Shown here: one piece after another, positions 48,089-61,639 of the stretch
Position numbering within the stretch: the stretch's first letter is position 1
Layout of the letters: each line of letters begins with the position of its first letter
Assembly (NCBI GenBank): GCA_905331475.1
Contig: CAJNYU010001145.1
Span: 1-64,000, forward strand
Direction: 5' to 3'
From: Rotaria socialis
Lineage: Eukaryota > Rotifera > Eurotatoria > Philodinida > Philodinidae
Length of the DNA stretch: 64,000 nt
Position numbers and translations under genes: made by a program
Notes under the pieces: model-generated
The model's database searches: none
Told to the model about the DNA's origin: nothing
The model's input: only the letters and a program-made list of their open reading frames with translations

Positions 48089-51000
48089 TTATTGTTGTAG
48101 AACATCGCGAAAAGCAATTGAATAGGGTTGCATTTGTTTCAAGAAAATATTTAACATATCAGTTAAAGCTTTTGATTTAATATTTTCAGCCGCTTCTGGT
48201 ATTTGTGTTATCAGGGTTTTCAATTTATTTGATGTTTCATTTTCCATACAACGACCAAGACATTCTTGCAAAGCAATTATGTCTAAGCATGCTTGCATAC
48301 TACCAGCTTTACTAAATTGATTGATATTCGAATATAATTTCACCAGTTCATCAACTAATGTTGACAATATTCGCGATAGAACAAGAAATACCAATTGACT
48401 ACTGATAGAATAAATTTCAGCGTGTACACGAGCTAAATCAAGTATAATATGTTTAACATAATCTTTAACTGCCGTTACACGCATATGTGTTGCCCAATCG
48501 AATCTTCCGGAATACATACGAGCTTCCAAACGATGTAAAAATGGTCGAAGATATTCAGTTTGTACTGTTTCTAATAGTTGTTCATCAACACGTTTATATA
48601 TTGTTTCGATTTCCTCATAGACACGATCCATACCACGAAAACCATAATTAAGAAAGATTTTTTTTAAACGTGGAAGTATAAAACGACGTGTGTAAACAAA
48701 ATTATTGAATACTATTACTAAACACGTTGTTTTTGATAGATGTTCAGATGAGTTTGTCATTGTCGTTGACGACGATAATGGTTCAATGGAATTTGACGGT
48801 GCCGATGAACAATCTTTTATCAGAATTTGAAATACACTTGCAAAATCAGCTAACAAACGATAAACAGCAATGGCTGCTTGCTTTATTGCTTCTTTATCAT
48901 CAAAAAACTTAAAAGAACAAACGAGAGAGAGAGAGATTTTGTCCTATTTAAATAGATCAATATACTAACTTTTCGTTCGCCTTTGGTTACATTAACAGAA
49001 AGAACATTTTCATAGATGATACTTGCTTTAGATACAATCATATCATGAAATATATTTGGTAATTTTGTATGAGAACCAAGTTGTTCGTCGTATTCTAATT
49101 CCCAAGTTTCATTCGTATTTAAACGAGATACTTCTGCAAGAGAAAGAAAAACACTTGAAATATTTTCCTAAAAACTCATTATAAACTTGAATACTTTTAA
49201 AATATACTCAATCATTATAAAGAAAAACCTTACCACGAGTTTCTAGTCGTTTATGAAAAAGCATCAAGGGGGAAAGGCGGATTTGACATTTTTAGCATTT
49301 TCGAAATCCTAAAATGTGAATGATCGAATATGTAGGTCTCACGATCCTTAAAATATTTTAAAGTTTTCAGCGCAAACGGATGTTTCCTTCCCAAGATAAT
49401 GAATACGCAAGAAATGCTCATTTCACGGCACTGCAAGAAAATCCAGTTTTTTTGAAAATTCAATATTTTAAGACGAAAACATTTGTTCGAGTTGAAACTT
49501 TTCGGATTTTCTACGAACCATGAGAACTATATATAGGAAGAATTTCAGGTCGAAACTACGTCATTAACAGGGGGAAATGCTTTTCAATTTTGAGATTTTG
49601 GGTTTTTTTTCGGATTTAAAATCCCAAAAAATCCACCGTTTCCCCTCGAAAAGCATTCATATTTAAATAATTAATATTTGTTCGGCGGCTGAATTGAATG
49701 GCAAGGCAGATGAATTTGTTAAATGAGACTAATGAGGAAATCTCATGAAATACTTTCTTCTTATTAGTATGATAATAGTAAACTTTGTGTCTTGACAGAA
49801 TTCAACTAGACTAACTCTCATTAAAATACTTAGAAGATACATACAATCAGGCTTTTTATATGCGCAAAATTTAAGATCGCGATATGTACAACAATCTGAT
49901 AGCTTCTCAGTCAAATCGTTCCACAGTTTTTATTTGAACTCTATCAAATATCTCAAGAAACAAAAAAGACATGTTCATATCCTCTCCGGAACGTCGTTAA
50001 CCACTTTTTATATAGCTCTTGTTTTGGATCGGCTTGCAACAACCGGATGATATCTATCCAAATTAATTCTACCAGAAAATTCTAAACATGCGTCGAGTGA
50101 ATATTTAGCGCGAAGATATTCGTACTATCGATCAACTATTTTCAGAACTATTCAAGAAGCAACAATTTAAAATAATTGATATTTACCTAAACAAGCATGG
50201 TCCATGATAACTTTAAAACATTCTAAACGTAAATCGAACATAAGCTGTTGTAAATCTTGTTTAAAATCAGCTGGTATATCAAGTGAAGCAAGATGCAGTA
50301 CACATAAACTATGAAAAGGATAATTAGAAGAAAAATTTGTTCGAAAAAAAACAAAAATACCGGCAATTCTGTATGCAATGTGGTAATGTTTTAACACGTT
50401 GATAAGTTTCATCAGCATTTGAGTATAGGTCACCTTCTTGTGAAGATACCATATCTGATTTTGATAATGTTGATCGATTTAATAAATTAAGTCGGACAAC
50501 ACTAATAAATGTTTGAATGATTTCTTTTGTTAATGTCTAAAATATAATAATTAATGCTATTGGTGTCTCCGATGTAAAAAAAAGAAAAGACGCACTAAGA
50601 ACTCTGGCGGTTTATGCATATAAGTTCGATCGATTTCTTCAGATTTCTATCACGATGAAAAATATATAAATTTATTCAGAGAAAATTTCATTTTTAATTT
50701 ACTTCAGATAAGGGATAGAGTTTCTTTTTTTGATACAATTGTATTAAATACCATAGATCAGGAAAAGCTGTTGTTAGTACATCACATGCTTGATCTACCA
50801 AAGATGTTGCTTGATCATGAATGTGAAGTTTTAATTCATTAGCTAGAAGAATAAATAGATTGAACTCGAACAAAGCAATTTTTTAAGCACATCACTATTT
50901 GTAAATTTTCTTAGGGTCGAATTCATTTTTCAGCTTAAGGATAACCGCTAGAGACTTTCTTCCTATCTTACGGATGTAAACAGAGATCGTATTTCCAGCT

Positions 51001-53681
51001 TACAGACACCAATAAAAATAAATTTGTGCCTATATTTCAGATTTTGTCGGTACCTTCTCACGGTAAGATACAACTATAGTAACAGCATGCCTTATCTGCA
51101 AAGGCATGGCAAAAAAGATCTTAAAAATCCAATAAATTTGCAAAATACTTCAGAGAAAATAAAAATATTTACTTTGTAGAAGTTGTTTCGGATCTACTAC
51201 ACATGATCGAAGTACGTCGATAAGTGCAGCCTTCTGATGTATAATACAATCCCATGCTGGATCAGCTCTTGGATCAAGCGAATGTAAATAACGAATAAAA
51301 AGTTTTTGATCATCAATTGATGATGGAAATTCTGTTAGACGTTGTCGAAATAATGTACGTAAATTATGAATTTGTTGTTCGACTTCTCTTTGAACTAGAA
51401 TAAGAAGAAAATAGCTATTCATGTTGGCCAATATTTTAATGCAAACCACATACTATTGCGAAATACTTTCGAATCAACATTTTCGAATGCTGCGCGAGCT
51501 CGTACAAGATCATTGATCACTTTTTCGTATTCTTCCTATTTTGAAAAGAAAAGCAAAAAACTAGAATTTGTTTATTTCGAAGAAAAAAAAACAAATTACT
51601 CGTTTGACACTACGTTCAATAGTTTGTGGTAAATGAAAAATAAATTTATATCTTTGTATAACATTTAATGCATTGCGTATTGTGTCTGAATAATCTTTTC
51701 GGGCTAAATCTGTATCGTACATGGAATGAGCAATACGAGAAATTTCTATAATAATAACAAGAAAAGAAACAATTTTAAAAGAAACAACAATAAAAGGTAA
51801 AGACCTTCAATTAATTTTATCACTGGTTCATAAAAATTTTTCTTGCGATCATCTGCCGATAAACGTCGTATGTCTAAAAACAATTCAGAAATAAGGTTAG
51901 GAAATTTTCTTTGATTGAATAAGCAAACCTTTCATTATATCGACGGCTTCCATAAATGATGCTATATTATTTTTAACAAGTGTTGTTGATGCACCTTTAT
52001 TGTCAGAACGAGTTTTCTTGAGATGTTCAAGATTTTTACGTAATTCATCAAAACTAGATAGATTTTAATTGTTGTTCGAAAATAAAAGCAAACGTTTTAC
52101 TTACTTTGCATTGGATTTATGAGCCAGTAAATAGTAGTATGGATTGAAATTTGGTTGAGTTATATCTGTACTACCTAAACAAGAATATAACACACAAAAT
52201 TAGTTCCTTTTACGAACCGAAATGTTTTGTGATTTAGTAGTCGCTGTGTGTTTAATTATTTTTCAGGACTGACGAGCTTCCGTAGACAAAAAGTGAAACA
52301 ATTAGCTGCTTTCAGAATGTTGGAGTGTGGGATTAAAAGCTCAGCAAAGAACTTTTTCCTTGTTTTTTTTACTTTTAGAAAAAAATGAGTTGTAACTCAT
52401 AGAGACTAAAATTTCTCAAGATGCGAATTAAAATGTTGGTTAGAGGGATCGATCGATCTAACTAATACATTTTACTTCAATACTATGAAAGTTTATTTTG
52501 AATTTCACTTAAGTTCACTTCCTTATATTTCACAGCGTCTCCGTGAACAGTTTCATTAACTCTACCAGCGCCAAGAGTTTCATTAAATAGAAATGAGATT
52601 CTTCATCAACTCATACCGAATCTTTCTCTTGCTTCTTTTCATCTACTCATCCGCGGAATATAGTCCATATTTAAGAACCTCCTTACTCAAATCCTTAATT
52701 CAAAAACGACAAATTCTGAATGGTACTGCAAAAAGTGGTGGTGTAACACCTAAACCACCGGGTAGTGATAGTAGTTCAAGTCATACTATCATATCAGCAT
52801 CATCAACACAACAGTCGCCGATTCATCAGATATTTTCTTCGACACTAACAACAACAATACTCATGCGAAATGACTTAGCACAAGATCGTTCAGTTAAAGA
52901 TACGATTTTATCGAATTCAAATTCAAAAACCGGTCTTATTGCTTCTATTCTCGCGCCAACTGGTATTGTAGGTGTAATCGGTGCTGTAATTGGAACTTTG
53001 TTTTACAAAAAAAATCAAAATAATTCATTAGCCAATGGAGCTCAAGGATTTTTAAGTAGAATTTTCAATAGGAATTCTAATGAAATTATAAAATAATAAA
53101 TTAGTAGAAAAATATTTACTCGTTGGAAACATATCATAAAGTTCTTCTGCTGGAGTTGCACTACTGTAAAGAAAAAACATAATCAATAGAATATAAGAAG
53201 ATTTTTAAAAATAACTTACGAATTATCAGTAGTTGATCCACTAAGTGTATCACCAGTACCAGGTAAAAAAGCTGGTGTTTTTGATGCATTCAGACCAAAT
53301 AAAGCAACTGAATCTTCTTCAACCCATACAGCAACTTCTTGAAATTGTCCTTTTAAATAATTTCGTTTTCTTTTAAAATTTAAAGTTCCTTTAGTGTAAA
53401 TTACCTGCTTGTTCAACTCGTCCGTAGAATCCAACGGAGCAGGAACCAACCCCACCACTTTTTGTTATAACAACAACATCACCTTTACCTTGGCCATTTC
53501 CTGAATAGGCAATTATTTTATTTGGACTAATCCATGCAGCTGTGGCTCGACAATCATCACCACAAATTTTTAAGCCAATAAAATCTTTTTCCTCGATACC
53601 CAAATGTTCGCCACGAATCGTTATTTTTATACCTGGGCAACCTTCACGAGGTGATATACCAGTTACAAGAGGTGGAGGCAT
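48089..53681 (-). CDS. EXOC2: exocyst complex component 2 (Sec5)
   Basis: Subunit of the octameric exocyst that tethers secretory vesicles to the plasma membrane. Fifteen exons: 53681-53405, 53349-53220, 53163-53120, 52174-52105, 52053-51929, 51873-51805, 51745-51600, 51535-51454, 51394-51173, 50842-50703, 50646-50596, 50536-50361, 50308-50187, 49133-48970, 48907-48089; 878 residues, against about 924 in human. Residues 1-90 form the IPT/TIG domain diagnostic of Sec5 (P-P-L-V-T-G, S-P-x-E-G, I-x-I-R-G-E-x-L-G, K-S-G-G-V-G), the RalA-binding module in mammals. A helical rod follows with V-I-Q-R-Y-K-F-I-F at the start of the core, and the C-terminal helical bundle matches the family. Most introns are 50-80 bp; exceptions are 945 bp (52,175-53,119, containing a plus-strand gene) and 1,053 bp (49,134-50,186). 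Confidence 0.9.
49240..49670. repeat. degenerate inverted repeat in long EXOC2 intron
   Basis: The left part (about 49,262-49,285) contains AAGGGGGAAAGGCGGATTT and the right part (about 49,628-49,650), reverse-complemented, contains GAGGGGAAACGGTGGATTT. Similarity decays inward. It looks like an old transposon that enlarged this intron; boundaries and target duplication are not clear. Confidence 0.3.
52593..53096 (+). CDS. small signal-peptide/TM protein nested in an EXOC2 intron
   Basis: Single-exon frame of 167 residues on the strand opposite EXOC2, wholly inside its third intron and ending 23 bp from the exon boundary. It has a signal peptide (about 1-21), a Ser/Thr-rich stretch with an N-G-T sequon at 43-45 and a P-K-P-P-G-S segment, one long glycine/isoleucine-rich hydrophobic helix (about 114-138), and a short basic C-terminus. 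The topology suggests a type I cell-surface protein with a mucin-like ectodomain. I recognise no family. The ordered layout and normal codon use make chance unlikely, but expression is unproven. Confidence 0.55.
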   Translation: MRFFINSYRIFLLLLFIYSSAEYSPYLRTSLLKSLIQKRQILNGTAKSGGVTPKPPGSDSSSSHTIISASSTQQSPIHQIFSSTLTTTILMRNDLAQDRSVKDTILSNSNSKTGLIASILAPTGIVGVIGAVIGTLFYKKNQNNSLANGAQGFLSRIFNRNSNEIIK

Positions 53682-54846
53682 TTGAAATGCTTGTCTGAAA
53701 TGATGATCTAAAACTCATTAAGACAAATACAACAACAACAACAATAACAACAACAAAAACTATTTCATACACGATGTGTGGTGCATAATCGTGAAAGCAA
53801 TGAGAAGAAATTAATACAGATACAGGAACGATCGAGAATATTACAGGGAAATCGGATACAAAATCAAGAATATTGTATATCAAATTTCTTTATCCAATTA
53901 GATGGGGAATGTAGAGAAAATTTCCATGCTTTTTTATACGCATAACAACTGAATTTGCATCAAGCAAGATAATATTTCGCTATAAAAATACAGCTATCGT
54001 ATTTATTAATGTAGTATCTTCATTGTATAAATAAAAAAGTTGTTTTTATCGTCAAAAGCATTCTTAGCGTAGTATGGTTTACATCTTCGATAATCACATC
54101 TCTATACGTAGGGTATATCTTTCAAACGAGACAGTCTTCGGAATGGTGTCAACTGCTTGGCCAATCATTCGCTCACTGATTGAAGCGCTACAATCAACGC
54201 ATACATTTTTCTGATAATTCAGTTTTGGTATGATGTATGCGCAAATTAGAAAAATAAGTTATTAAAATGTCATGATTATAAAAATGGATGATAGAATCTT
54301 CATCAACTGTATCGATTTTAATTGGATCAATTAATGCTCATAAATGTTATCTCCCTTTCGCCATCGATAGTTGCTATCGGTCTTTAAGAATTACCTTTGA
54401 ATTGTTTATCTCTTCTCAACAAAAGTCTGAATATCAATGAATAAAATTAATTGAAAAAAATATAACCGATTTATAATTTATTTTCTTGTGCTCGATGAAG
54501 TGTATATTCTTTTCTTATCGTTTACTCGGTAGAAAATAATTTTTTTGTTAATCAATAGCTACTGCTCAAGTTCGAGTAGCTACTTTTCGTTTATGTTAAT
54601 TTTACAAAAACGACGTTAGTTTTCTTTGATCTACGAAACAAACAATATAGGTGAAATATTTCTTTTTTGAGCGATTTAAATTATCGGCGTAAACATATTC
54701 GGTATCCGAAATAAAATCTTAATTCATATGTTCGTTCATCATCAACCGATAGAATATTATGTCGAACTTGAATATTTCACATACAATCAATTAACTATTG
54801 AACACTACTACTGACAAGATAGTTATTTATATATTCTATATTATAG
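53682..54846. other. divergent intergenic region between EXOC2 and the oxidoreductase gene
   Basis: The region must carry promoters for both divergent genes. It has an AAC trinucleotide tract at about 53,729-53,760 and no coding signal. EXOC2 might have a 5' non-coding exon here: the sequence before its ATG reads TTTCAG, acceptor-like. Confidence 0.4.
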
Positions 54847-56039
54847 ATGGCTTTTTTCAATCGTTTATGGACATTTTTTAGTGGTGACACTAAACAACTA
54901 CATAAACAAGCAGATGTATTAAAAATTGGAATACTCGGTGCAGCTAATATTTGTAATATGGCATTAGTTAACCCGGCAAGTAAATTATCGAACATTCTAA
55001 TCTATGGCATTGCTGCCAGAAATCGGCCAAAGGCTGAAGCATTCGCAAGAAAACATCATATACCAAAAGTAATGTTTTGATTATAAAGATTTTGTTTTTG
55101 AAATTTGTATTTTAGGTTTATGATAATTATGATGAATTATTAGCTGATCCAGATATAACTGCGATTTATAATCCATTACCAAACGGTCTGCATTATCAAT
55201 GGACAATGAAAGCTTTACGTTCAGGTAAACATGTACTTTGTGAAAAACCATTATCAAATAATGCAAATGAAGCACGTGAAATGGTTGAAGAAGCTAGAAA
55301 ACAAAATCGTCTACTAGTCGAAGCATTTCACTATCGATATCATCCAATGTGTAATGAAACTTTGAGAAATCTTCTTTCAAATAAAGATCGAATTGGTTCT
55401 ATACAAAATATCTCCGCTGTTTTTACTGTTGCAGCTAGCTTTTTAAAACATGACGATATTCGTTTTCAATATTCTCTTGGTGGTGGAACTCAAATGGATC
55501 TTGGGTGTTATGTAGTATCTTCGTGTCGATTTATTGTTAATACCTACAACAATCGTAATGATGATAATGAAGGTCCATTTGAAATTCAAAAAGCCGAAGC
55601 CGTACGAGTATCTCCAACTAATCCTCAAATCGATTATGGCATGCGAAGTGATTTAATATTAGATGGAATAAAATGTAATATATATTGTGAATTTACTAAT
55701 AATTGGTCAATTACTAAGCAACAAATAACCATCGAATGTGAACATGCTATAATAACCGTCGGTTATTTTATTGCTCCGGTTTTTTATCATTATATAACTG
55801 TACATGATCGACGTGGCAATCAAACGCGTACAATAAAAAATTATGGAGATAATCAATCAACTTATTATTATCAATTAAAAGCATTTGTAGACGCTGTAAA
55901 AATTGCTCAAAATGAAAGTTCTATGGATCGAGCGTATGAAATAGCGTATACAACTGGAAAAAGTGGTATTCGTAATATGGAAATCATTGATGAAATCTAT
56001 CGTAAAGCTGGACTCGTTGTACGAGGAACTGAAATTTAA
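54847..56039 (+). CDS. Gfo/Idh/MocA-family NAD(P)-dependent oxidoreductase
   Basis: Two exons (54,847-55,068 and 55,116-56,039) with a 47-bp phase-0 intron; 381 residues, typical for the family. The N-terminal Rossmann domain has G-I-L-G-A-A-N-I for dinucleotide binding, then A-D-P-D-I-T-A-I-Y-N-P-L-P-N and the C-E-K-P-L motif with the conserved lysine. The C-terminal alpha/beta domain contains E-A-F-H-Y-R-Y-H-P and D-L-G-C-Y, the usual substrate-site region. The order resembles trans-dihydrodiol/D-xylose dehydrogenase-type members common in bacteria and fungi. Substrate unknown. The stop lies 57 bp from that of the convergent gene. Confidence 0.85.
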
Positions 56040-56096
56040 TTACACGATGATTTATTTGATGACAGAAGTCGCTGTTTGTATTGATCTAAAGAAATT

Positions 56097-58776
56097 TCAT
56101 TTTTTTAAATACTTCTTTACGACGAAATCTTTTTTGTCTGTGATCTTTTTACTGAGAATATTTTGCTCTGGAATCCATTGGATTTTTTCGAAGTTATGAC
56201 TATTGATAGTTGATTGTTTTTTATGATTACTTATTTTTGAAATTTCATTTTCATTTGGTTTATTTGCTTGAAGATTTTTTATATATGAATTACGTATGAA
56301 AGTTTCACTGGGAAAAATATCAAGAAAATCTTGACGAAGTTTTTCGAATATCACTGGAGCAAAAGAACCTAATTTTTCAAAGCGACGCTTTGGAACTTTG
56401 AAATAATAAAAAAAAATATCCGCGAGATTTCGATTTAAGTACCAACGAATATTACTTGAAACAATATCCACGATACTTCGAGTGAGATACCACGAATGAA
56501 TTGTTGTTGATTCGAAACCAAAATAATGACCATTGGAAAGAAGAAATATTTCAAGAAAACGCCATGTAGTTCTTTGTTTCTGTAAGGCGCGCTTTTCATT
56601 TATTGTATCATTGATATTTCTTGGAGAATTTGCATCTGTTAATGGGGATTGATTACTACTTAATGGATCCGACACAAAATTATTAGTCGAATGATGTTGT
56701 TCTAAAATTTGAATGTAAGCAAATTAGAGACTTAGATTAACTTGAATAGACTATAACAAAATAACTGAGATAGATGTCATCTATGATTGTCGAACCGGAA
56801 TATATTGTCTAATGGGTTCCAAAGGAAGATTCATGACTAACTGCTCAATCAGATGTGAAATCTATGAATCTCCAAAATTATCTTTAGATTAAAATTTCTC
56901 AACTGGTCGATCACTTTTGAATATACCAACTAGGTAGATTCTACCCTTTTTTCTATGTACGGTATGAACTACTTAAACAACGCTTGATTTTCTAAATCAA
57001 CTTAAACTTTGATGGCGACATTCATCTTTCTATTTGCATCTATAATAAAATAAGAACAATCGCGCTGTAGAAATTCCAAAAATCAACGTGCCGGACAAGA
57101 ACTTCTGCATTTATCAACGAGTAATTTCAGATATTTTCTAGTGAATACTTGAAATTACTCGTCCCCCAAGACAAAATTCGAAACCGTATATGTACTACCT
57201 TTAGTATTTATCGTTTTCTTATTTAATTTCTGATAAAATTGACTGTATTCTGGATGTTTAATTACGTTCGATGGAAATTCAAATAGGCGTACAAAAGATA
57301 TTTGACCATGTAAAATAAAATATAAATTCTCATGCTCATATTCTTCATTGCCATAAACGATTTCATCGATTGAATATTGTTTGTAAGTCGTCCATTTTAA
57401 CTACTAGCAAAATTTATTTTAATCTATCAAAAATTAACTTACAATATAATTCAAAATATCATTTCGCCATCGAATACCACTAAATATTGATTGCATTCGA
57501 AATTGTTCAAGTAGTGATTGCTTCATTATATCCGATAGATAGTTTCCATAGGTCTGTTATGATATTTACAAAAACAAAAAAGTTAATTAAGAGCATTTTC
57601 ATTTACAACTTACTTTAATATCTCTTGAAAAAAATCCAATTAAATTACAATGAGTATTTTCATTTGTTATTAAACCATTTAAATGATGAAAATCTATTGA
57701 ACGAAGAGAATCATCTCCGTACACATCTCCAATATTCAATCGATGACCAAATAGTGTTTTTTCATTGGTTTCTAGTAACAATAAGCATTGTCCTATAACG
57801 TAGAGAAAATTTTACTATTTTGTTTCTAAATAAAAGTATATCTAAATTACCATAGACAATAATATAAACAAGAAATGAAGGAAAATTTTGACGCGTCAAA
57901 ATTGTATTTGGATTGTGAGTAAAAAGTAAAAGCGAGCGAGCTAAAATTCCCAGATGAACTAGTAATAAAGATTAAAAAAGTCATCATCAACCAGCATAAT
58001 GACGAACATTAGTAGGTAAATGACGAAGACTTTCACAACGACTTAATAGATGTTCTAGAACTCCGATATCGCGAGTAGTACGTTGACGTGGCGTCTAAAG
58101 TAAAAATAAAATTTCTGATGAAACATGATCTAAAACGAACGTTGAAGCGAAAGAATAACGATTTTGATCTCTGCGCTACAAACATTATTCATAGGCAAAT
58201 ATTAATTCGAAGAACGAAACCTTATTGATTGCTGCTAATGTTGTTTTTGTCATCAAACCTCCGATTCGACGAGAAACTCGAACTGGCTGAATAAAATGTG
58301 TAGTTGATTTCACTGCTGTTAAATTATCTAAATGAGTTGATTGTGACATTGTTAAATTTGTTTTTGATTCAAATTGAGTGCTCGTTCTAGATGAATAATC
58401 AATTGAAGTTTTACCGTCTAAACTCATTTTCGATTCATTATTATCGAGTATTATCGTTGAACGAAATCCTTTTATTGTCGAAAACAAAGAAAAATTTATT
58501 AAACAAAATCAAAGTTATTCATTAATTCGTACGATTATTTTGCGAAGGAAAATTTTTGACTACATTATAAAATTGGAAAAGCGCTCGGCCAACTGATGGA
58601 CTATCATGAATACATCGTTTTAAATGTTCTGCATAATGATTCATCGAATAGACTTTCACATGTTGCTGTTTTTCTAATTCACGTTCGCGAATACATTGTC
58701 GAACTCGTTCAATAAGACGATTAAAATTCGGTGTTTTATTATATGTATATGATTCTTTATTAACTACGAAATTCAT
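56097..58776 (-). CDS. cyclic nucleotide-binding domain protein, CNBD2-like
   Basis: Eight exons in consistent phase: 58776-58533, 58468-58221, 58094-57992, 57958-57851, 57792-57614, 57553-57443, 57400-57199, 56701-56097; 599 residues. The middle holds a CNMP-binding beta-roll: Y-A-V-H-L-G-I-L-A-R, then L-T-R-Q-N-F, F-L-V-Y-I-I-V-Y-G and L-N-I-G-D-V-Y-G-D-D in the position of the phosphate-binding cassette, but without a clear R-x-A, so binding may be lost. A second roll-like segment follows (Y-F-I-L-H-G-Q-I-S-F-V). The C-terminal basic tail and overall plan recall CNBD2, a sperm protein in mammals. Exon limits rest on splice phase; the start is the first ATG. Function is inferred from the fold only. 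Confidence 0.6.
57117..57162. repeat. 13-bp perfect inverted repeat in CNBD2-like intron
   Basis: ACGAGTAATTTCA (57,117-57,129) and its reverse complement (57,150-57,162) enclose a 20-bp loop within the 497-bp last intron, the longest of the gene. It may be the end of a small foldback element. Confidence 0.45.
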
Positions 58777-61173
58777 ATTTAGTTTTCTTGCCGCGTTTAT
58801 TAAGCACTAAACTTTATCGTTTGTTAATTCAGCGAAGATTACTTTCATTATTTTTCAAATGTTTTCTACTCAGTATCCTGTTAAAGTCGACGTTAATCGC
58901 AGAACAAACGGAGAATTTTTCTTTTTTTTCCATCTAGTCTATAGGCGGTACTTTATTTATCTCAAAGAAAACAATAGATTTACTTATTGCCTGTTGTCTC
59001 TTGATAAAGAATAGACTTCCGAAAAGTTCTATTCAACTGAAAAATAATTTTTGCATCGCATTTCTGTATATGAGAAAATATCGTTTGTAAAAACACCAGA
59101 TCTAGTTTCTAATATATAGTAGTGATTACATTGTCTATTCGACCTGCAGTGATAAAATCAATTGAATAAAGGATCTTCAACATTCGATTGAGTCTACAGG
59201 ATTATGAGGCAACACAATTATTATAACCCGAATTTCAATCCAAGACGAATCAATGTTTCAATAAGACCTACTTCGATTATGTTAATAAGTAAAAAATACA
59301 CGGAACTTCCGTGATATGAAACCATTTATTCGAAAAAGTGACCTCGTTCTAATTTAAAACAGATAAACGAAATCCTTTTCTGAATTGCATTTCAATGAAT
59401 TCTATGATTAAAAAACCATAATGATTGACGTTACGATGTCGAAGTCACAATTTCAAAAGTGAAGAGACTAATAAATCTCCCTAATCTACACATTTGAAAA
59501 TGTAAAGTTACTCAAAAATGTTTCAGTAAGATATAGAAATGTATCAAAGGAAAAGTGAGTTTACATTTTTTCTGTACAGTCAAGTGTTTCGTTTAATTTA
59601 TTAAAGACTATTTGAAGTTTTCATCGATTGGATTTTATAAATAGTTCTTTAGAATTCTCAGCTAGTAAATGCTTTGCAGGAATAGCGTTTCGTATCCGAC
59701 AAATTGTATAACATAAAAGTAATAAGCGAAATTAATCACCATGAAATTTCCAATTTCGTGCTTATTTTCCACATACGATAACGTCAAATTCCTATTTATC
59801 TATCAAGTTGTAATAAATACAAATTTGTTTAGAGCTCAGATACATTGGGTAATCGGTATAAATACTTTCATACATTTTTATTTGCTCTGAAATTCTTGTA
59901 AGAAAATCATGAAGTTCTTCTTACTTGAAAACTCTATGACAGAAATAGGATCCATTTTGATCTATCTACAATAAATCTTCGCTAAAATGACAAAGGCTAA
60001 AATTCAAAACTGGATCATTGATTTCAATCAGAAAACTTCCAAAATATTCATTGCCAGGACCCATAAGAAAACATTAGCAACATGCAGTTAGTATTTCTCA
60101 AAGTGAAGTGGTTATAACATCAAAAGAATATAGTTAAGGATACGATGAATCATGTTTATCTCGTGATGTGTATTGAGGAGACAAGTCAAGTAGCTAGTAT
60201 TCGAAAGAAGTTATTTTTAGTAACAAAACAAAAACGAGTCCAATCGGAATGGAAGATACAGCGTGTGTATTTTACTCATGTTGCGAAACAAGGATGCATT
60301 CTTTTTTGTTCGACGCTGCGCTAAGTTCTTCACTCATGATTACATTTTTGAGTGAAGTGTCAATCGTTGTAAAAAAATGTTTAATAATGCCATTAAGATT
60401 TATCATTGGTCTAGTTTGATCTACTGGATGATCAGGGTAGGTAGTTCTCAATCTCAATCAGTAACGAGAAAAAAACAAATAAAAGTCAATGCATACAATT
60501 GCAGTTGAGACATCTATCTATCAATGTTATTTTGCTATTCTACTCGCGTTTATTGTTTTCAAAAATGTTACCGTGGCCACACATTTGATATGTAACATGT
60601 TAACATCAAAATATTATTATTCCTAGAGAAATAAAAATATTTTCCTTTAATTATATATTGATGAATTGTTTTTCATTTTAGTCTTTGTACTTTTTTGTTT
60701 TCAACTCCAAAAATAGTTTGCATACATTGAATCAACATCAACAACGTGATTCATAATCATACATTTAAAATGACGAAAAATAGAATTTTGATGAATGACT
60801 AATCTTTCGATTTTTTTGCATATTTCGATTTCTTCTAGTCATATGCTACTCCTTCTGACTCCGATAAACGTTTCATTTGCGTGCTTTATTTTCCATATAG
60901 CGACATCGTTAAGAATGAATAAAAAAACCGCTACTGGCATCGATAGTAGAACTAGTAAAGTAGCGCAGTTGTTCTCCTCGAGAGATGACAAACATACTAT
61001 TGGAATCAGGTTACTTCTTTTCTTACTTTTTTTGCGTTCGCTTTTATCGAGGGGTTTATTAGTACATGGAATATATTTTATCATTCGACGACATCGTTTT
61101 TATTTACTATACACTCTTTGGACTCTAGTGAGATAAATATATACATATTCTATCATTATAGATATCTTTTTCA
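58777..61173. other. intergenic between divergent genes, no gene seen
   Basis: 2.4 kb separating the CNBD2-like gene (minus) and the NUPR1-like gene (plus). Short open frames only; a 113-codon frame at 60,795 is hydrophobic low-complexity and is not supported. Confidence 0.45.
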
Positions 61174-61453
61174 ATGACATCAACAAATTACATATCAGCT
61201 ACAGAATTAGCTGAACAAAATGCTGAAGATACATATGAACAATATGAAAAATACTTCAATGCTGGAAGGTAAATTTATTTACTAAACACTGCGTGTTGAC
61301 TGACTGTTTGCTTGCCTTGATAGCGGTGGCAAACAACGTAGTAAAATCGAAGTGGAATTAAATTCTCAACGTCATGATGCCGGTGGTGATACACGAAAAA
61401 TTGTTACTGCTATGGCTAACAATGAAAAAAACCGTTTACATGGGCATAAATAA
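61174..61453 (+). CDS. NUPR1-like small nuclear protein
   Basis: Two short exons (61,174-61,268 and 61,324-61,453) with a 55-bp phase-2 intron; 74 residues. After an acidic, tyrosine-rich start (Y-E-Q-Y-E-K-Y), the core reads G-G-K-Q-R-S-K-I-E, then R-H-D-A-G-G-D-T-R-K-I-V-T and a final N-x-E-K-N-R, which matches the NUPR (p8) domain: a disordered, basic, stress-responsive chromatin-binding protein with a bipartite nuclear signal. Size fits the family (about 70-100 residues). The intron is short, starts GTAAAT and ends GATAG. Confidence 0.75.
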
Positions 61454-61639
61454 ATACTTAAACATTTTATCCACTTCTGTCAACATTTATCTTATCATGA
61501 ACTTTTATCTTGTTCTAAACTTTAAGACTGTGTAACAGATATTCTTTTTTTCTATTGTCGGCTTGATTTTAAACATATATATATATTTTACGTACACAAA
61601 AAAGAAAAGAAACAAAAAAAAACAACAAATAGCTGCGAA

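Noticed and set aside
60795-61136. 113-codon hydrophobic frame upstream of the NUPR1-like gene
   Set aside because: Low complexity, no conserved motif, and an equally long opposite-strand frame.
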